From NCBI GenBank assembly GCA_018982785.1, contig JAHHEN010000006.1, forward strand, positions 331,001 to 395,000: 64,000 nucleotides of DNA. Direction: 5' to 3'. Each line of letters starts with the position of its first letter. The first letter of the stretch is position 1. The notes under the pieces were generated by a model, which made no database searches, was not told the origin of the DNA, and saw nothing but the letters and a program-made list of their open reading frames with translations. The DNA is from Enterococcus innesii. GTDB lineage: Bacteria; Bacillota; Bacilli; Lactobacillales; Enterococcaceae. A program made the translations under genes and the position numbers. This document shows positions 45,833-55,324 of the stretch, piece by piece.

Positions 45833-47554
45833 CTATACTAAGTCGCGGTTATTGAAGTAGAAGTTTTCGATCCGTTTGAAGGCACCTGGTTCTACTCGTT
45901 CCAACGCTGTGCCGATTTCATCTAGCGCATCTTGATAGCGATATTCTTTACTAAACAAGTAAAGTGATTTGTCGATCGCTGCCTTGATATCTGGATGAGA
46001 ATGACGATAGCGGTTGGCATATTGCATCATTTGCTCAGTCAATGCCGCAGCATCCACTAAGTCTTTTGTTTGTTCATCTAAAAGATCAAGATCTTCTTCA
46101 CAGACAGAAACCAATTTATTGATTTCTTGCATGTTGATGCGAATCTTGTTCAATTCTTTGCCTAATTCTTCGACACGATCCGTTGCCACGAAGAAGAATT
46201 CTAAATACTCGCCTGGCAAACCAGGTAAGCGTTGTTTCTCAACAAACCGTTTCAAGTTGCGTAGACGGAATTCGAAGCTTTCCACTTTTTCTTGTGCAAC
46301 TTTTTCGCCACGACGTAATTCCGCAAGAGAATCATCGATTTCAACTTGCTGGCTTTCCACATCATCCAAAATCTTGTAGGCATCTTTGTAGAAGCTTTGC
46401 ACTTCTGAATAAGGAATCTCATGTTTTTCCAATTTCGGTAAGTACTCGTTGTTGCGGCGAGCCAATTCGTCCACTTCGGTTTGGAAGCCGCGGACGCGAC
46501 CCAATTCATTATGATTCAAAGTATAGCTTTGTGCCGTATGATCCAACTCGATCAACAACTGACGGTTGTTCTTCGTTGCATGGTCAATGTAGTCTTCGAT
46601 GATCTGACGATTTTTCATGACATATTTCTTGGCATTGATCTCACGTTCCATCACCGTATACAAGGCATCAATATCACTTGCAGTATCACGGCTTGCCACT
46701 TCAACGGAAGCGACTTCTGTTTTCGCTAGATCGTTCATGGAGTTTTCAACTCGTTTTTTCACACGGTTGATTTCTTCTTGGAAGTTTGCTTCTGGGAACA
46801 CATATTTTTGTTCTAATAATTTTTTATAACCCTCTTGGATTTCTTTCAACTGATCTGGGAAGGTACGGTTTAATTCTTCGTACGCCGCTGGGATCCGTTT
46901 CATTAAGTCTTCCACTTCATAGGTGTGTTTTTCCGCTTGGTCTAACACTTCCCGTGCTTCCACAGGATCGCCTGAAGTATTTAAGGTAACAAATTGGGTG
47001 AACTCAATTTCAATGTTTTTGATTTGTTTTTGCAGCTCATTGTAGGCAGGACCGAATTCTTCCCCTTGATCCCGTAGCTTCTTCTTCAAGTCTTCGTAAA
47101 CGTCCAACGCTTTTTGGACTTCTAGTGAATTTCGTTCTTCACTTTCTCGTAATTCTTTCAAGCCGGCGCGAATCTCTTCTACTTGACGTTCCATCTCATC
47201 CATGGTCGCTTCGGCTTGGACGATCGCCCCTTTTGCTTTGAAAAAGCGGATGCGTTCGTTTAGTTCTTCCACTTCAAAGATTTGACTTTCAAGTTCAGCA
47301 AAAGATTTTGTGGAGATATCTGTCCATTGTTGGTTCCACTCACGGAAGGTGTTTTGACTTTGACCAACCAAGTGCATTCTTTTTACTTCATCGACTTCTT
47401 CGATCACCGGTAAGTCAAACAGATTTTCTTTGCGTTTTTCCAAGTCATTCAACTTTTCTTGGTTTTTCTTCCGCATGAAAAAGCCAATTGCATACAAGAC
47501 CGCTGCGATGATGATGATGGCAATGACAATTCCAAAGATGATATTAGTTCCCAT
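45833..47554 (-). CDS. ezrA: Septation ring formation regulator EzrA
   Basis: 573 residues. One N-terminal membrane helix (IIFGIVIAIIIIAAVLYAIG) with a short cytoplasmic basic segment, then five spectrin-like coiled-coil segments filling the rest (EVEELNERIRFFKAKGAI, KQIKNIEIEFTQFVTLN and others). Restricts FtsZ ring placement and links division to the membrane and cell-wall machinery in Firmicutes. ATG with GGAGG. Standard length. Confidence 0.93.
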   Translation of the reverse strand: MGTNIIFGIVIAIIIIAAVLYAIGFFMRKKNQEKLNDLEKRKENLFDLPVIEEVDEVKRMHLVGQSQNTFREWNQQWTDISTKSFAELESQIFEVEELNERIRFFKAKGAIVQAEATMDEMERQVEEIRAGLKELRESEERNSLEVQKALDVYEDLKKKLRDQGEEFGPAYNELQKQIKNIEIEFTQFVTLNTSGDPVEAREVLDQAEKHTYEVEDLMKRIPAAYEELNRTFPDQLKEIQEGYKKLLEQKYVFPEANFQEEINRVKKRVENSMNDLAKTEVASVEVASRDTASDIDALYTVMEREINAKKYVMKNRQIIEDYIDHATKNNRQLLIELDHTAQSYTLNHNELGRVRGFQTEVDELARRNNEYLPKLEKHEIPYSEVQSFYKDAYKILDDVESQQVEIDDSLAELRRGEKVAQEKVESFEFRLRNLKRFVEKQRLPGLPGEYLEFFFVATDRVEELGKELNKIRINMQEINKLVSVCEEDLDLLDEQTKDLVDAAALTEQMMQYANRYRHSHPDIKAAIDKSLYLFSKEYRYQDALDEIGTALERVEPGAFKRIENFYFNNRDLV

Positions 47555-47912
47555 TTTGTGGTTCCTCCAATTTTCAAATATACATGTTTCGTCTAAAACC
47601 TGCTGATCAGCAGATTGATTGATAAGTTCGTTGAGTATAAAAAGGACAGACAGTCCCTTTATAAAAAAGCATCTACGCTAGATTATAGCATAAAGAAAAA
47701 AATCAAGCATTAGATTGAGGCAAAAAAGATCGACTTTTTTCGCATCGAATAAAATCATTCACGGCTTTTCCATCGATAATGAAAACAAATCGTGAAATTT
47801 ACATCAACAAGTGACTTTTTTTCTGATTTTTCCGATTTTTTTCAAGAAACCGCTTGATTTCTCCCTATTGAAACTGTACTCTAGTAAAAAGCTTGAACAG
47901 GAGTAATGTCAA
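47555..47912. other. Divergent intergenic region between ezrA and aspartate kinase
   Basis: About 358 nt, no gene. It holds an extended -10 TGC-TATAAT for ezrA on the - strand (hexamer 47682-47687), the lysC promoter near its right end and a CTGCTGATCAGCAG palindrome at ~47,601. No lysine riboswitch or T-box was found. Confidence 0.6.
47854..47882 (+). promoter_or_regulatory. Aspartate kinase promoter
   Basis: -35 TTGATT (47854-47859), 17-bp spacer, -10 TACTCT (47877-47882). The ATG at 47913 follows an AACAGGAG site. Confidence 0.55.
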
Positions 47913-49262
47913 ATGAAAGTAGCGAAATTCGGAGGCAGTTCCCTTGCCTCAGCCGAACAAGTCGAAAAAGTTGTTGCGATAATTGAAAGTGATCCTAAAA
48001 GACGGTTTGTCGTTGTTTCAGCGCCTGGTAAGCGTTCCAGTGACGATCAGAAAGTCACCGATCTATTACTAGCAGTCTGTACCCGCCTGTGTGCTCAAGA
48101 AGAAATTACTGATTTAATCGAAGAAATCTATGCCCGCTATACCGCGATCGCCGCCCCTTTTAATATCGAACAGGTCCATTTAGATCGCATCTGGCAATTA
48201 TTGGCGGCTTTTCAAACGCTGCCTACCCAAGACAATCCGCATCTTTATGATACGGTCTTGGCAAGCGGCGAAGACAACAATGCCAAATTGATCGCAGGGA
48301 TTTTACAAAGTCGTGGGTTAGCTGCTCGCTACATGAATCCGCAAGAACTTGGGTTGCTAGTGACGGATGAACCCCAAAACGCCCGTATCTTGAACAAGTC
48401 GTACGCCAAGATCGCACAATGGCGCGATAGTTCTGAAATCTTAGTGATTCCTGGCTTCTTTGGTTACACAGAAGCCGGCGAAATCTGTACCTTCTCTCGA
48501 GGGGGATCAGATATTTCTGGTGCCATCGTGGCGGCTGGTCTGCAAGTAGAATTGTACGAAAACTTTACCGATGTCGATGGGATTTTTTCTGCTCATCCAG
48601 GCTACGTTCATCATCCAGAGTCCATCAAAGAAGTGACTTACCGAGAAATGCGGGAGCTGTCTTATGCCGGCTTTACTGTGTTGCACGATGAGGCGTTGAT
48701 GCCTTCATACCATGCAAAAATTCCCGTGGTGATCAAAAACACCAATAACCCAAGTCATCCCGGTACCTTGATCACCAACCAAAGAGACAACTTGGATCAG
48801 CCGGTGATCGGCGTTGCCAGTGACGAAGGCTTTTGTATGATCTATATCCGCAAATACTTGATGAACCGCGAAGTTGGGTTCACGTTACGAGTCTTAGAGA
48901 TTTTCCGGGAATTTGATTTAAATTATGAACACATGCCTTCAGGAATCGATGATATCTCGATCATTATGCGCTCCAACCAATTGAATCCAGTATTGGAAGA
49001 AGAGCTGCTGCGCAAAATCGCCTACGAGATCGATCCCGATGAACTGCGAATGACCCACGATCTCTCCATGGTCGTCGTCGTTGGTGAAGGAATGCGTCAA
49101 AGAGTCGGAATCACTGCCGACAGTACCGCTGCCCTTGCGCGGAAAAATATCAACTTAGAGATGATCAACCAAGGGTCCTCTGAGGTCAGCATCATGTTCG
49201 GCATCCACAAAGAACAAGAAAAAGCCGCTGTCAGAACCCTTTACTACACTTTCTTTGATTAA
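47913..49262 (+). CDS. lysC: Aspartate kinase
   Basis: 449 residues. KVAKFGGSSLASAEQVEKV start (kinase signature KFGGSS), FSRGGSDISGAIVAAGL, and two ACT regions at the end (GEGMRQRVGITADSTAALA; SEVSIMFGIHKEQEK). Phosphorylates aspartate at the head of the lysine/threonine/methionine and diaminopimelate pathways. The stand-alone long form resembles YclM-type isozymes. Not linked to other pathway genes here. Symbol is tentative among aspartokinase isozymes. Confidence 0.88.
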   Translation: MKVAKFGGSSLASAEQVEKVVAIIESDPKRRFVVVSAPGKRSSDDQKVTDLLLAVCTRLCAQEEITDLIEEIYARYTAIAAPFNIEQVHLDRIWQLLAAFQTLPTQDNPHLYDTVLASGEDNNAKLIAGILQSRGLAARYMNPQELGLLVTDEPQNARILNKSYAKIAQWRDSSEILVIPGFFGYTEAGEICTFSRGGSDISGAIVAAGLQVELYENFTDVDGIFSAHPGYVHHPESIKEVTYREMRELSYAGFTVLHDEALMPSYHAKIPVVIKNTNNPSHPGTLITNQRDNLDQPVIGVASDEGFCMIYIRKYLMNREVGFTLRVLEIFREFDLNYEHMPSGIDDISIIMRSNQLNPVLEEELLRKIAYEIDPDELRMTHDLSMVVVVGEGMRQRVGITADSTAALARKNINLEMINQGSSEVSIMFGIHKEQEKAAVRTLYYTFFD

Positions 49263-49265
49263 ACC

Positions 49266-49328
49266 AAACGTGCCAGTTGCACCACTCCTTTTGCTGATAA
49301 GCAATCGGAACGGGCAACTGGCACGTTT
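49266..49328. terminator. Bidirectional terminator after aspartate kinase
   Basis: AAACGTGCCAGTTGC and GCAACTGGCACGTTT form a perfect 15-bp stem around a 33-nt loop. It serves this gene and the convergent MazG-like gene. Confidence 0.85.
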
Positions 49329-49333
49329 CTGTT

Positions 49334-49864
49334 TTATTCTGACGATTCGTGGGCTTGCGCTTGTTTTTGCGCCAATTGGCGTTTGATTTCTGCCTTGATT
49401 CGCGGTTCAGGAGCATACCGTTCTTCCCAATCGCTCGGCTTCATGACTTTGTGGGTCTCAGGATCATAATGGGGCTGCCCATCTGGGAAAAGTTTCCCCA
49501 TGTTGGCTTCATGAACGATAGCCAGGATCGGCGCTGGATCGACCCCTAACAGTGAAAAAGAGCCATAGGTAAAATACAGCAGATCACAGAGCGCATCGAC
49601 TTGTTCTACTAGAGAATCACTGACAGGCTGTTTTTTGGCAGCCAGCTTGGCTTGGGCTTGATCGATCGCTTGATGCAAATGCTCCAGACCTGATTGGAAG
49701 GTCTCTTCGTCATTGTTGCTGGCAGCATAAAGGAACTCAACTAATTCTTCAATTTTAAAACCAGCACGAAACTGGGCTTTTTCCGCTGAAAAAGCTTGTG
49801 GATATGGCGGTCGTGTTGGATCAAAGGTTTTATGAAACTCTTCCGTCATTTCAAATGGACTCAT
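49334..49864 (-). CDS. MazG-like / phosphoribosyl-ATP pyrophosphohydrolase family protein
   Basis: 176 residues. All-alpha NTP-pyrophosphatase layout: FKIEELVEFLYAASNNDEE gives EExxE-like acidic residues, and EQVDALCDLLYFTYGSFSL the second acidic group (ExxD); a C-terminal charged tail follows. Probably removes unwanted nucleotides or processes a housekeeping substrate. Exact substrate unknown. Convergent with lysC; the downstream HAD gene may be in a second operon. Confidence 0.75.
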   Translation of the reverse strand: MSPFEMTEEFHKTFDPTRPPYPQAFSAEKAQFRAGFKIEELVEFLYAASNNDEETFQSGLEHLHQAIDQAQAKLAAKKQPVSDSLVEQVDALCDLLYFTYGSFSLLGVDPAPILAIVHEANMGKLFPDGQPHYDPETHKVMKPSDWEERYAPEPRIKAEIKRQLAQKQAQAHESSE

Positions 49865-49960
49865 TTTACTCGCTTCTTTCTGCTTTTTCTAATGGTTCTG
49901 TTTCATGGTTCTACGCTGTCTCCTACGTTGCTTCATGGATTGGCTACTTGCTTATTTTTT

Positions 49961-50821
49961 TCATTCCTTGGCTTTAGCATCCTTGGCAATGATGCCAAAA
50001 TGGATCAAGGCTTTCTTGATGCCGTCATGATCGTTGGTGTCCGTCACAAAGTCAGCACTGGCTTTAGTGATAGGCTGGGCATTGCCCATCGCAACCCCGA
50101 TCCCCACGCCTTCTAACATTTCCACATCATTAAAATGATCCCCAAAGGCCATCGCTTCTTCCATCGCGATCCCTTCATAGGCCAAAAACTCTTTGATGCC
50201 TTTGATTTTTGAACCGTTTTTCGGCACGATGTCAACAGAATAGGCATTTGATCGCTTAAAATCACATTGCGGCAGCTTGGACCGTAATTTTTCGCGCTCT
50301 GATTCAGGGCTCAGCATAATGCACTGATAGATGGGTTCTCGTAAAATGTCCAATGATTCATAACGTTTGGCGTTGCGATTGGGACTGAAGCGCTGCAAAA
50401 CTTTCTTTAAAAAACCGACGGGAAATTTTTTGGGCACATAGCGCAAGTAGCGCTGCATGACGGGTGATTGGCTTAAACGGATCGTCAAGCTACCAGCCAC
50501 TTGGGTTTCTCCGCCAAACATGACTTGACGGTAATTTTCATCGGCGTAGTCTACGATCGCTTCCAATGTTTGTTTTGGAAATGGTTTGGCATAAATCAAG
50601 TTTTCCTTCGTGTAGACATATTGGCCGTTATAGGTGATAAACATGTCTAACGACAAGTAATCGATCACCTTCTCTAAATCAACCGGACCACGTCCGGTGG
50701 CAATGCCGCAGAGGACGCCATTGGCTTGGGCTTGTTTGATGGCTTCACGGGTACTGGCAAGTGCCTTGCCGTTGCTGGCGATCAGTGTGCCATCAATATC
50801 AAAAAAGATTGCTTTTATCAT
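49961..50821 (-). CDS. Cof-type HAD-IIB phosphatase
   Basis: 286 residues from ATG 50821 (MIKAIFFDIDGTLIASN, TGAGGAG upstream); four extra codons are possible. Motif I DIDGT, cap with FITYNGQYVYTKENLIY, motif IV AFGDHFNDVEML and MGNAQPITKASADFVTDT. Cytoplasmic sugar-phosphate-type phosphatase, substrate unknown. Follows the DUF72 gene closely. Confidence 0.85.
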   Translation of the reverse strand: MIKAIFFDIDGTLIASNGKALASTREAIKQAQANGVLCGIATGRGPVDLEKVIDYLSLDMFITYNGQYVYTKENLIYAKPFPKQTLEAIVDYADENYRQVMFGGETQVAGSLTIRLSQSPVMQRYLRYVPKKFPVGFLKKVLQRFSPNRNAKRYESLDILREPIYQCIMLSPESEREKLRSKLPQCDFKRSNAYSVDIVPKNGSKIKGIKEFLAYEGIAMEEAMAFGDHFNDVEMLEGVGIGVAMGNAQPITKASADFVTDTNDHDGIKKALIHFGIIAKDAKAKE

Positions 50822-50829
50822 ATGACTCC

Positions 50830-51660
50830 TCAAAATAATTTCAGCTGATTAGGATTTAATGCTTCGTAATCGATCTGCAGCGCATCGATCAATGCGCGGG
50901 CATTGTCAGCGGCATCACGACCGGCATTATTATTGAAGACCACTGCGACTTCTTTGGCATTGGCTTCGATGGCTTGGACCGCTTGTTTTAACTCCGTTAG
51001 TTCGGCTTGGTCATAGCGATACAAGGTCCGCAGATTTTTGGCGTCTGGTCCTGTCGCTGTCCAGCCGCTGTCGTTGCGTCCGTGAAAACGGCACAAGACA
51101 AACTCGGGATTGGTCACGGTTGGATCAAGGGGAATCGTGGTCGATAGCTTTTTTGGCTGATCAACGACTACTAAGGAAAACTGTTTTCGCTTCATATAAT
51201 CGATCATGCCCGGATACAGTTTTGGCTGATACCAGCTGCTGTCTCTCAGCTCGATCGCCACGGGGTAGCCCGCAAACCAATCTCGCACTTGGTCTAAATA
51301 GGCGACATTTTCTTTCGTACATTTAAAGCTGTTGGGAAACTGGGCCAGTAGGCAAAACAGTTTGCCCGCTTCTATCATTGGCGCGATCGCTTCTTTGTAA
51401 AGCTGCAGCGCTTCAGTCATGGTCAACTGATCTGGCAAATCCCCTTGGGTGGTCACACTTTGATGGACTTTCAACACAAAGCGAAAATTTTCGGGAATCT
51501 GGGTCAACCAGTTGCGCACATCTTTTTCTTTTGGCAAAAAATGATAGGTGGTATCCAGCTCAACTAACGGAAAATAACGGGCATACTCAAATAATTTCGA
51601 GTTTTTTCTTTGCACGAGACTGCCATGTTCACTAAATGTGGTACAACCAATTCGAATCAT
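50830..51660 (-). CDS. DUF72 family protein
   Basis: 276 residues. RIGCTTFSEHGSLVQRKNSK start, YFPLVELDTTYHFLPKEKDV, FVLKVHQSVTTQGD and AIELRDSSWYQPKLY are the DUF72 (YecE-like TIM barrel) signatures. Function unknown in all organisms. The stop lies 8 nt before the Cof gene start. Confidence 0.85.
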   Translation of the reverse strand: MIRIGCTTFSEHGSLVQRKNSKLFEYARYFPLVELDTTYHFLPKEKDVRNWLTQIPENFRFVLKVHQSVTTQGDLPDQLTMTEALQLYKEAIAPMIEAGKLFCLLAQFPNSFKCTKENVAYLDQVRDWFAGYPVAIELRDSSWYQPKLYPGMIDYMKRKQFSLVVVDQPKKLSTTIPLDPTVTNPEFVLCRFHGRNDSGWTATGPDAKNLRTLYRYDQAELTELKQAVQAIEANAKEVAVVFNNNAGRDAADNARALIDALQIDYEALNPNQLKLF

Positions 51661-51676
51661 TTTTTCCCATCGCTCC

Positions 51677-51704
51677 TTGTTTTCTTATTTTAATAGTATA
51701 CAAT
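51677..51704 (+). promoter_or_regulatory. Asparaginase promoter
   Basis: -35 TTGTTT (51677-51682), 16-bp spacer, -10 TACAAT (51699-51704), and GCAGGTGATG before the ATG at 51749. Confidence 0.5.
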
Positions 51705-51748
51705 AGTTTTGAGTTAAGAGTAAATAAATCATTGCAGGTGATGAAAAA

Positions 51749-52717
51749 ATGAAACGAATTCTCGTGTTGCACACTGGCGGCACCATCGCCATGAAAGAAG
51801 ACACCCTGACTGGCGGCGTCAGCCCTGATGTCAGCAATCCACTGATGGATGCACCGATCCACATTGACGACGATGTTGAATTGATCGTCGAAGATATTTT
51901 TAATATTCCCAGTCCTCATATGACGCCAAAAGAGATGCTGCAGCTGAAACAACGTATCCAGCTGGCGCATTTAAGCGGTGTCGATGGGGTCGTGATCACT
52001 CACGGAACCGATACGCTGGAAGAAACAGCCTTCTTTTTAGATACCACGATCGGCGGTCAATTACCGATCGTGGTGACTGGTGCCATGCGCTCAAGTAATG
52101 AAATTGGCAGTGACGGGCTGTATAACTTTGAAAGTGCGATTCGGGTGGCGAAATCACCTGATGCCATAGGAAAAGGCGTCTTAGTCGTGATGAACGATGA
52201 GATCCATTCCGCACGTTATGTTACGAAGACCCACACCACCAATATTGCGACGTTCCGTACCCCGACATTAGGTCCGATTGGCTTAGTCACAAAGCACCGA
52301 ATCTTGTTTATGCAAGAGCTGTTAAATAACCGCCATTTGGATGTTGATCGTGTCGACGGTCTGTTTCCGATCGTCAAAGCCTATGCGGGGATGACTGGGG
52401 AATTGTTCGATGCTTTAGCCGACTCGCTGATCGATGGACTAGTGATCGAAGCTTTAGGCGCTGGCAATCTGCCGCCGCAAACCATAGAACCTTTGAAAAA
52501 ACTGATCGCTAGAAACATTCCAGTCGTCTTAGTTTCTCGCTGCTTCAACGGAGTTGCCGAGCCGGTCTATGACTACTTAGGCGGCGGGATCGAATTGCAA
52601 GCTCTTGGGGTGATTTTCTGCAATAGCATCAATAGCCAAAAAGCCCGCATCAAATTGCTGATAGCAAAAAACCGTGGGTTGACCATGGATGAACTGCCTG
52701 ATTTCATGGAGAATTAA
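51749..52717 (+). CDS. ansA: Type I L-asparaginase
   Basis: 322 residues, no signal, cytoplasmic. RILVLHTGGTIAMKEDTLTG (Thr nucleophile in TGGTIA), VVITHGTDTLEETAFFLD (second Thr/Asp), TGAMRSSNEIGSDG and RCFNGVAEPVYDYLGGG. Hydrolyses asparagine to aspartate, linked by context to the aspartate kinase just upstream on the same strand only by function. Confidence 0.92.
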   Translation: MKRILVLHTGGTIAMKEDTLTGGVSPDVSNPLMDAPIHIDDDVELIVEDIFNIPSPHMTPKEMLQLKQRIQLAHLSGVDGVVITHGTDTLEETAFFLDTTIGGQLPIVVTGAMRSSNEIGSDGLYNFESAIRVAKSPDAIGKGVLVVMNDEIHSARYVTKTHTTNIATFRTPTLGPIGLVTKHRILFMQELLNNRHLDVDRVDGLFPIVKAYAGMTGELFDALADSLIDGLVIEALGAGNLPPQTIEPLKKLIARNIPVVLVSRCFNGVAEPVYDYLGGGIELQALGVIFCNSINSQKARIKLLIAKNRGLTMDELPDFMEN

Positions 52718-52726
52718 CCAAACAAA

Positions 52727-52764
52727 AACCCTTTTGCCATTCCGCTAACGGAGGCAAAAGGGTT
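52727..52764. terminator. Bidirectional terminator after asparaginase
   Basis: AACCCTTTTGCC and GGCAAAAGGGTT form a 12-bp stem around 14 nt with T-rich flanks. Also terminates the convergent thioesterase gene. Confidence 0.85.
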
Positions 52765-52767
52765 GTT

Positions 52768-53526
52768 TTATTTTTCTCGCCAAGTAAAGATGGCTTCGCA
52801 GTAAGTATCCTCACCAATCTTGATCTCTTGGATCGTTTGCAGCGGCACAGCCTCGCCGGCTTCATCGACTGTCTTCTCATTGATTTGAAAATGGCTTTCG
52901 ATCAAATGGCCGTAAGCCACTTCCCGATCAAAGCGGATCGTCACTTGTGTCACTTCATGTTTTGTTAAAAACTCATAGCCTAAGACGTCCATCAGCCAAT
53001 TGAAATACATGGCATTGTTGACATGCTGATTGCTATCGATATCGTAAAAACGCACCCGATACGGCAAAAATTGTCCTTGTGTGATAGGGGTGATCTTCGG
53101 ATAGCGTTTGATTCGCTTGATTTTTTCACTGCCAAAAGGCGCCACGATCTCATCCGGTACACTGCTGACTTTGCGCGTCTCTGGGTCCATCAACGCAAAA
53201 ACCGCCTCGATTTTGACCAGTTCCGTTCCGTCTTCTGCCAATAACCAAAAGTAACGGTAACAGAAAAACTTATTGTATTCTCTCGCCTGGGTCGCCACTT
53301 GGATCTGCTCCCCTACGCGCGGCAAACGAGTCACCGTTATGTGATAGCTGGTAATGATCCAGGTCAAGCCGTAACTAGCGATGACTTCCGGTCCGCGGTT
53401 TAACGCCGCACTTTGTTCTTCTGATGTCTTGATGGCGATGCCTAGCATGGCTGGAAACGTCATCGTTTGGTTGATATCACATTCATAATACGCCACTTCA
53501 TGCGTGGTTTGATACTTTGCTGCCAT
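52768..53526 (-). CDS. Acyl-ACP thioesterase
   Basis: 252 residues. Double hot-dog fold: MAAKYQTTHEVAYYECDINQ and TMTFPAMLGIAIKTSEEQS, and RVRFYDIDSNQHVNNAMYFN with the Asn/His catalytic group; also WLMDVLGYEFL. Releases fatty acids from acyl carrier protein. Common as a single gene in enterococci, lactobacilli and related bacteria. Starts after AGGAGGCAATTAGAACT. Confidence 0.9.
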   Translation of the reverse strand: MAAKYQTTHEVAYYECDINQTMTFPAMLGIAIKTSEEQSAALNRGPEVIASYGLTWIITSYHITVTRLPRVGEQIQVATQAREYNKFFCYRYFWLLAEDGTELVKIEAVFALMDPETRKVSSVPDEIVAPFGSEKIKRIKRYPKITPITQGQFLPYRVRFYDIDSNQHVNNAMYFNWLMDVLGYEFLTKHEVTQVTIRFDREVAYGHLIESHFQINEKTVDEAGEAVPLQTIQEIKIGEDTYCEAIFTWREK

Positions 53527-53541
53527 AGTTCTAATTGCCTC

Positions 53542-54372
53542 CTAAAAACGACTCAATAGTTCATCGACATTGGATCCATAGCTTTCGCCAAACTGATTCA
53601 AATGGACCAATAAATAATACAATTGATACACTGGCAGTCGCTCTTGCCAATCCTCATCTAATGGGTAGACTTCTTGATAGCCTTCCAAAAATTCCTGACG
53701 AAAACCACCGAAGAGCTGGGACATCGCAATATCCATTTCTCGATCCCCATAAGCGACTGCTGGATCAAGAAACACTGGTTCTCCTTGCTGATCGAACAGC
53801 ACATTCCCCCGCCAAAAATCACCGTGTAATAAAGCAGGTGTGACGCTGCGATCACGCCAATTCTCATGCAAAAATTCTTTCAAACGCAGATAAGCGGCTT
53901 CCCGTTTGGCATGCCAGCGATTACCCAGCTTCGCTAATTCGACTTGCACATCCAAACGGCAGACTGTATAAAAATCAAGCCAATCGGTGGTTTTCGGATT
54001 GACTTGCGGCAAAAAGCCGATGTAATTGTCTTCGTAAAACCCAAAAGACTCCTGCGTCTGCTGATGAAGCCGAGCCAAGCTTTGGCCTAAGCGTCGCTGC
54101 TGTCCTTCCCCACTATCGATCCATTCCATCAATAAAAACGCCCCCTCTTCGGTCTGACCGAGACGTTCGATTTTTGGCACCCGCACGAAAGGAGCTAATT
54201 CAGCTAAGCCGTTGATTTCTGCTTGAAAGAACATCGATGAAACATGAGGATGGGTCTTTAAAAAATAGCGATTTTCTCCTGTAGTGAAACGATACGTTTG
54301 ATTGACATCCCCACCACTGATGGGCGTCAGCGAGCCGGTCATCCCGATTGCTGCGAACAATGCTTCCTCCAT
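53542..54372 (-). CDS. Fructosamine kinase / APH-like protein
   Basis: 276 residues. Gly-loop-like ISGGDVNQTYRFTTGENRYF, catalytic LLHGDFWRGNVLFDQQGEP (HGDxxxxN), FLDPAVAYGDREMDIAMSQ (DPAxxYGxRE), typical of bacterial fructosamine-3-kinase (FN3K) family. Likely repairs sugar adducts. Spaced 16 nt from the thioesterase and close to the phosphatase, so possibly one operon. Confidence 0.85.
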   Translation of the reverse strand: MEEALFAAIGMTGSLTPISGGDVNQTYRFTTGENRYFLKTHPHVSSMFFQAEINGLAELAPFVRVPKIERLGQTEEGAFLLMEWIDSGEGQQRRLGQSLARLHQQTQESFGFYEDNYIGFLPQVNPKTTDWLDFYTVCRLDVQVELAKLGNRWHAKREAAYLRLKEFLHENWRDRSVTPALLHGDFWRGNVLFDQQGEPVFLDPAVAYGDREMDIAMSQLFGGFRQEFLEGYQEVYPLDEDWQERLPVYQLYYLLVHLNQFGESYGSNVDELLSRF

Positions 54373-54388
54373 ACGGATCTCCCTTTCT

Positions 54389-55167
54389 TTACTCAGTCAG
54401 TTGGGCAGTCAAATACGCTTGTTCCTCTTTCGTCACCCCTAGTCCTTGCAGAAGATACTGATCGACCGAACCGAAATGCTGATCGATCGCAGCCAAACTT
54501 TCATCAAGAAAACTCTCTTTGGCACTCATCAAAACCGTGATCGCCGTTAACAGCTCTTGCGGCAAATGCTGGGTCATTGGGGCAAATTTTTCTTTTAGCA
54601 TTGGAGCTAAATAGCGATTGGTCGCTAAATAATCTTCTTTGATCGTCGTTGGTGCCACCGCCAACACATGCAGCAATAAAAAGGCGCCAAAGCCTGTGCG
54701 ATCTTTGCCGGCGGTACAGTGGAACAAGGTTGCTCCTTCGCCTTCCGCATTGTCGATCACATGATCAAAGAACTGCCGATATTGTTGGCGGGCATAGTCG
54801 CTTTCAACAAAGTGACGGTAGACTTTTTTCATCTGCTCTTCGGCATCTTCCCCATCTTCCAAGCGCTGCTTCAAGCTTTCTGGCGACAAAGAAACCATCG
54901 TTTCGTCTTCTTTGAAAATAGGTAAAAAAAGCTGCTTTGCTGTGGCGATCGGTCGATCAGGCTGTGCATTGGCTTCAGCGATGGAGCGAAAATCAATGAC
55001 CTGATTGACCCCATAGTTTGCCAGTACTGCTTGATCTGAAGCAGTCAATTCATTGATCGCCGCACTGCGGATCAATTTTTTCGTTTGATCGTCGTGCCGT
55101 TTGTCGTTTGATAGCCGCCAAGTTCTCTGACGTTTGCTGCTCGTTCTAGTTGAATCAATTGTGTCAT
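54389..55167 (-). CDS. Tyrosine/dual-specificity protein phosphatase (apparent frameshift at 55,076)
   Basis: Start at 55167 (MTQLIQLERAANVRELGGYQ, GCGGGAGGGATAAGCA before it); the main frame begins only at 55075. One more A in the run at 55076-55081 joins them. ANVRELGGY is the family opening, and LFHCTAGKDRTGFGAFLL is the CxxxxxR catalytic loop. Then YLAPMLKEKFAPM. Related to the Firmicute tyrosine phosphatases that act on proteins or lipids. ~258 residues after correction. Confidence 0.86.
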
Positions 55168-55272
55168 TGCTTATCCCTCCCGCGATGTTCTAGTTAAAAG
55201 TATAGCAGAAACTTCGCTATTAAGGGCACTGAAACCTAGATTTTTCTATGAGCTGAGCTTTAACAGGCAAAA

Positions 55273-55300
55273 AAAGAAAGACCACACGCAGTCTTTCTTT
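55273..55300 (-). terminator. tcyP terminator
   Basis: AAAGAAAGAC and GTCTTTCTTT make a 10-bp stem with an 8-nt loop. The - strand text after it is TTTTTGCC. Confidence 0.7.
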
Positions 55301-55324
55301 GCTTTCGCTTGTTACAAAATGTTT

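Noticed and set aside
47555..47912. Possible lysine riboswitch before aspartate kinase.
   Set aside because: No conserved core of the L box; the short leader goes from promoter directly to ATG.
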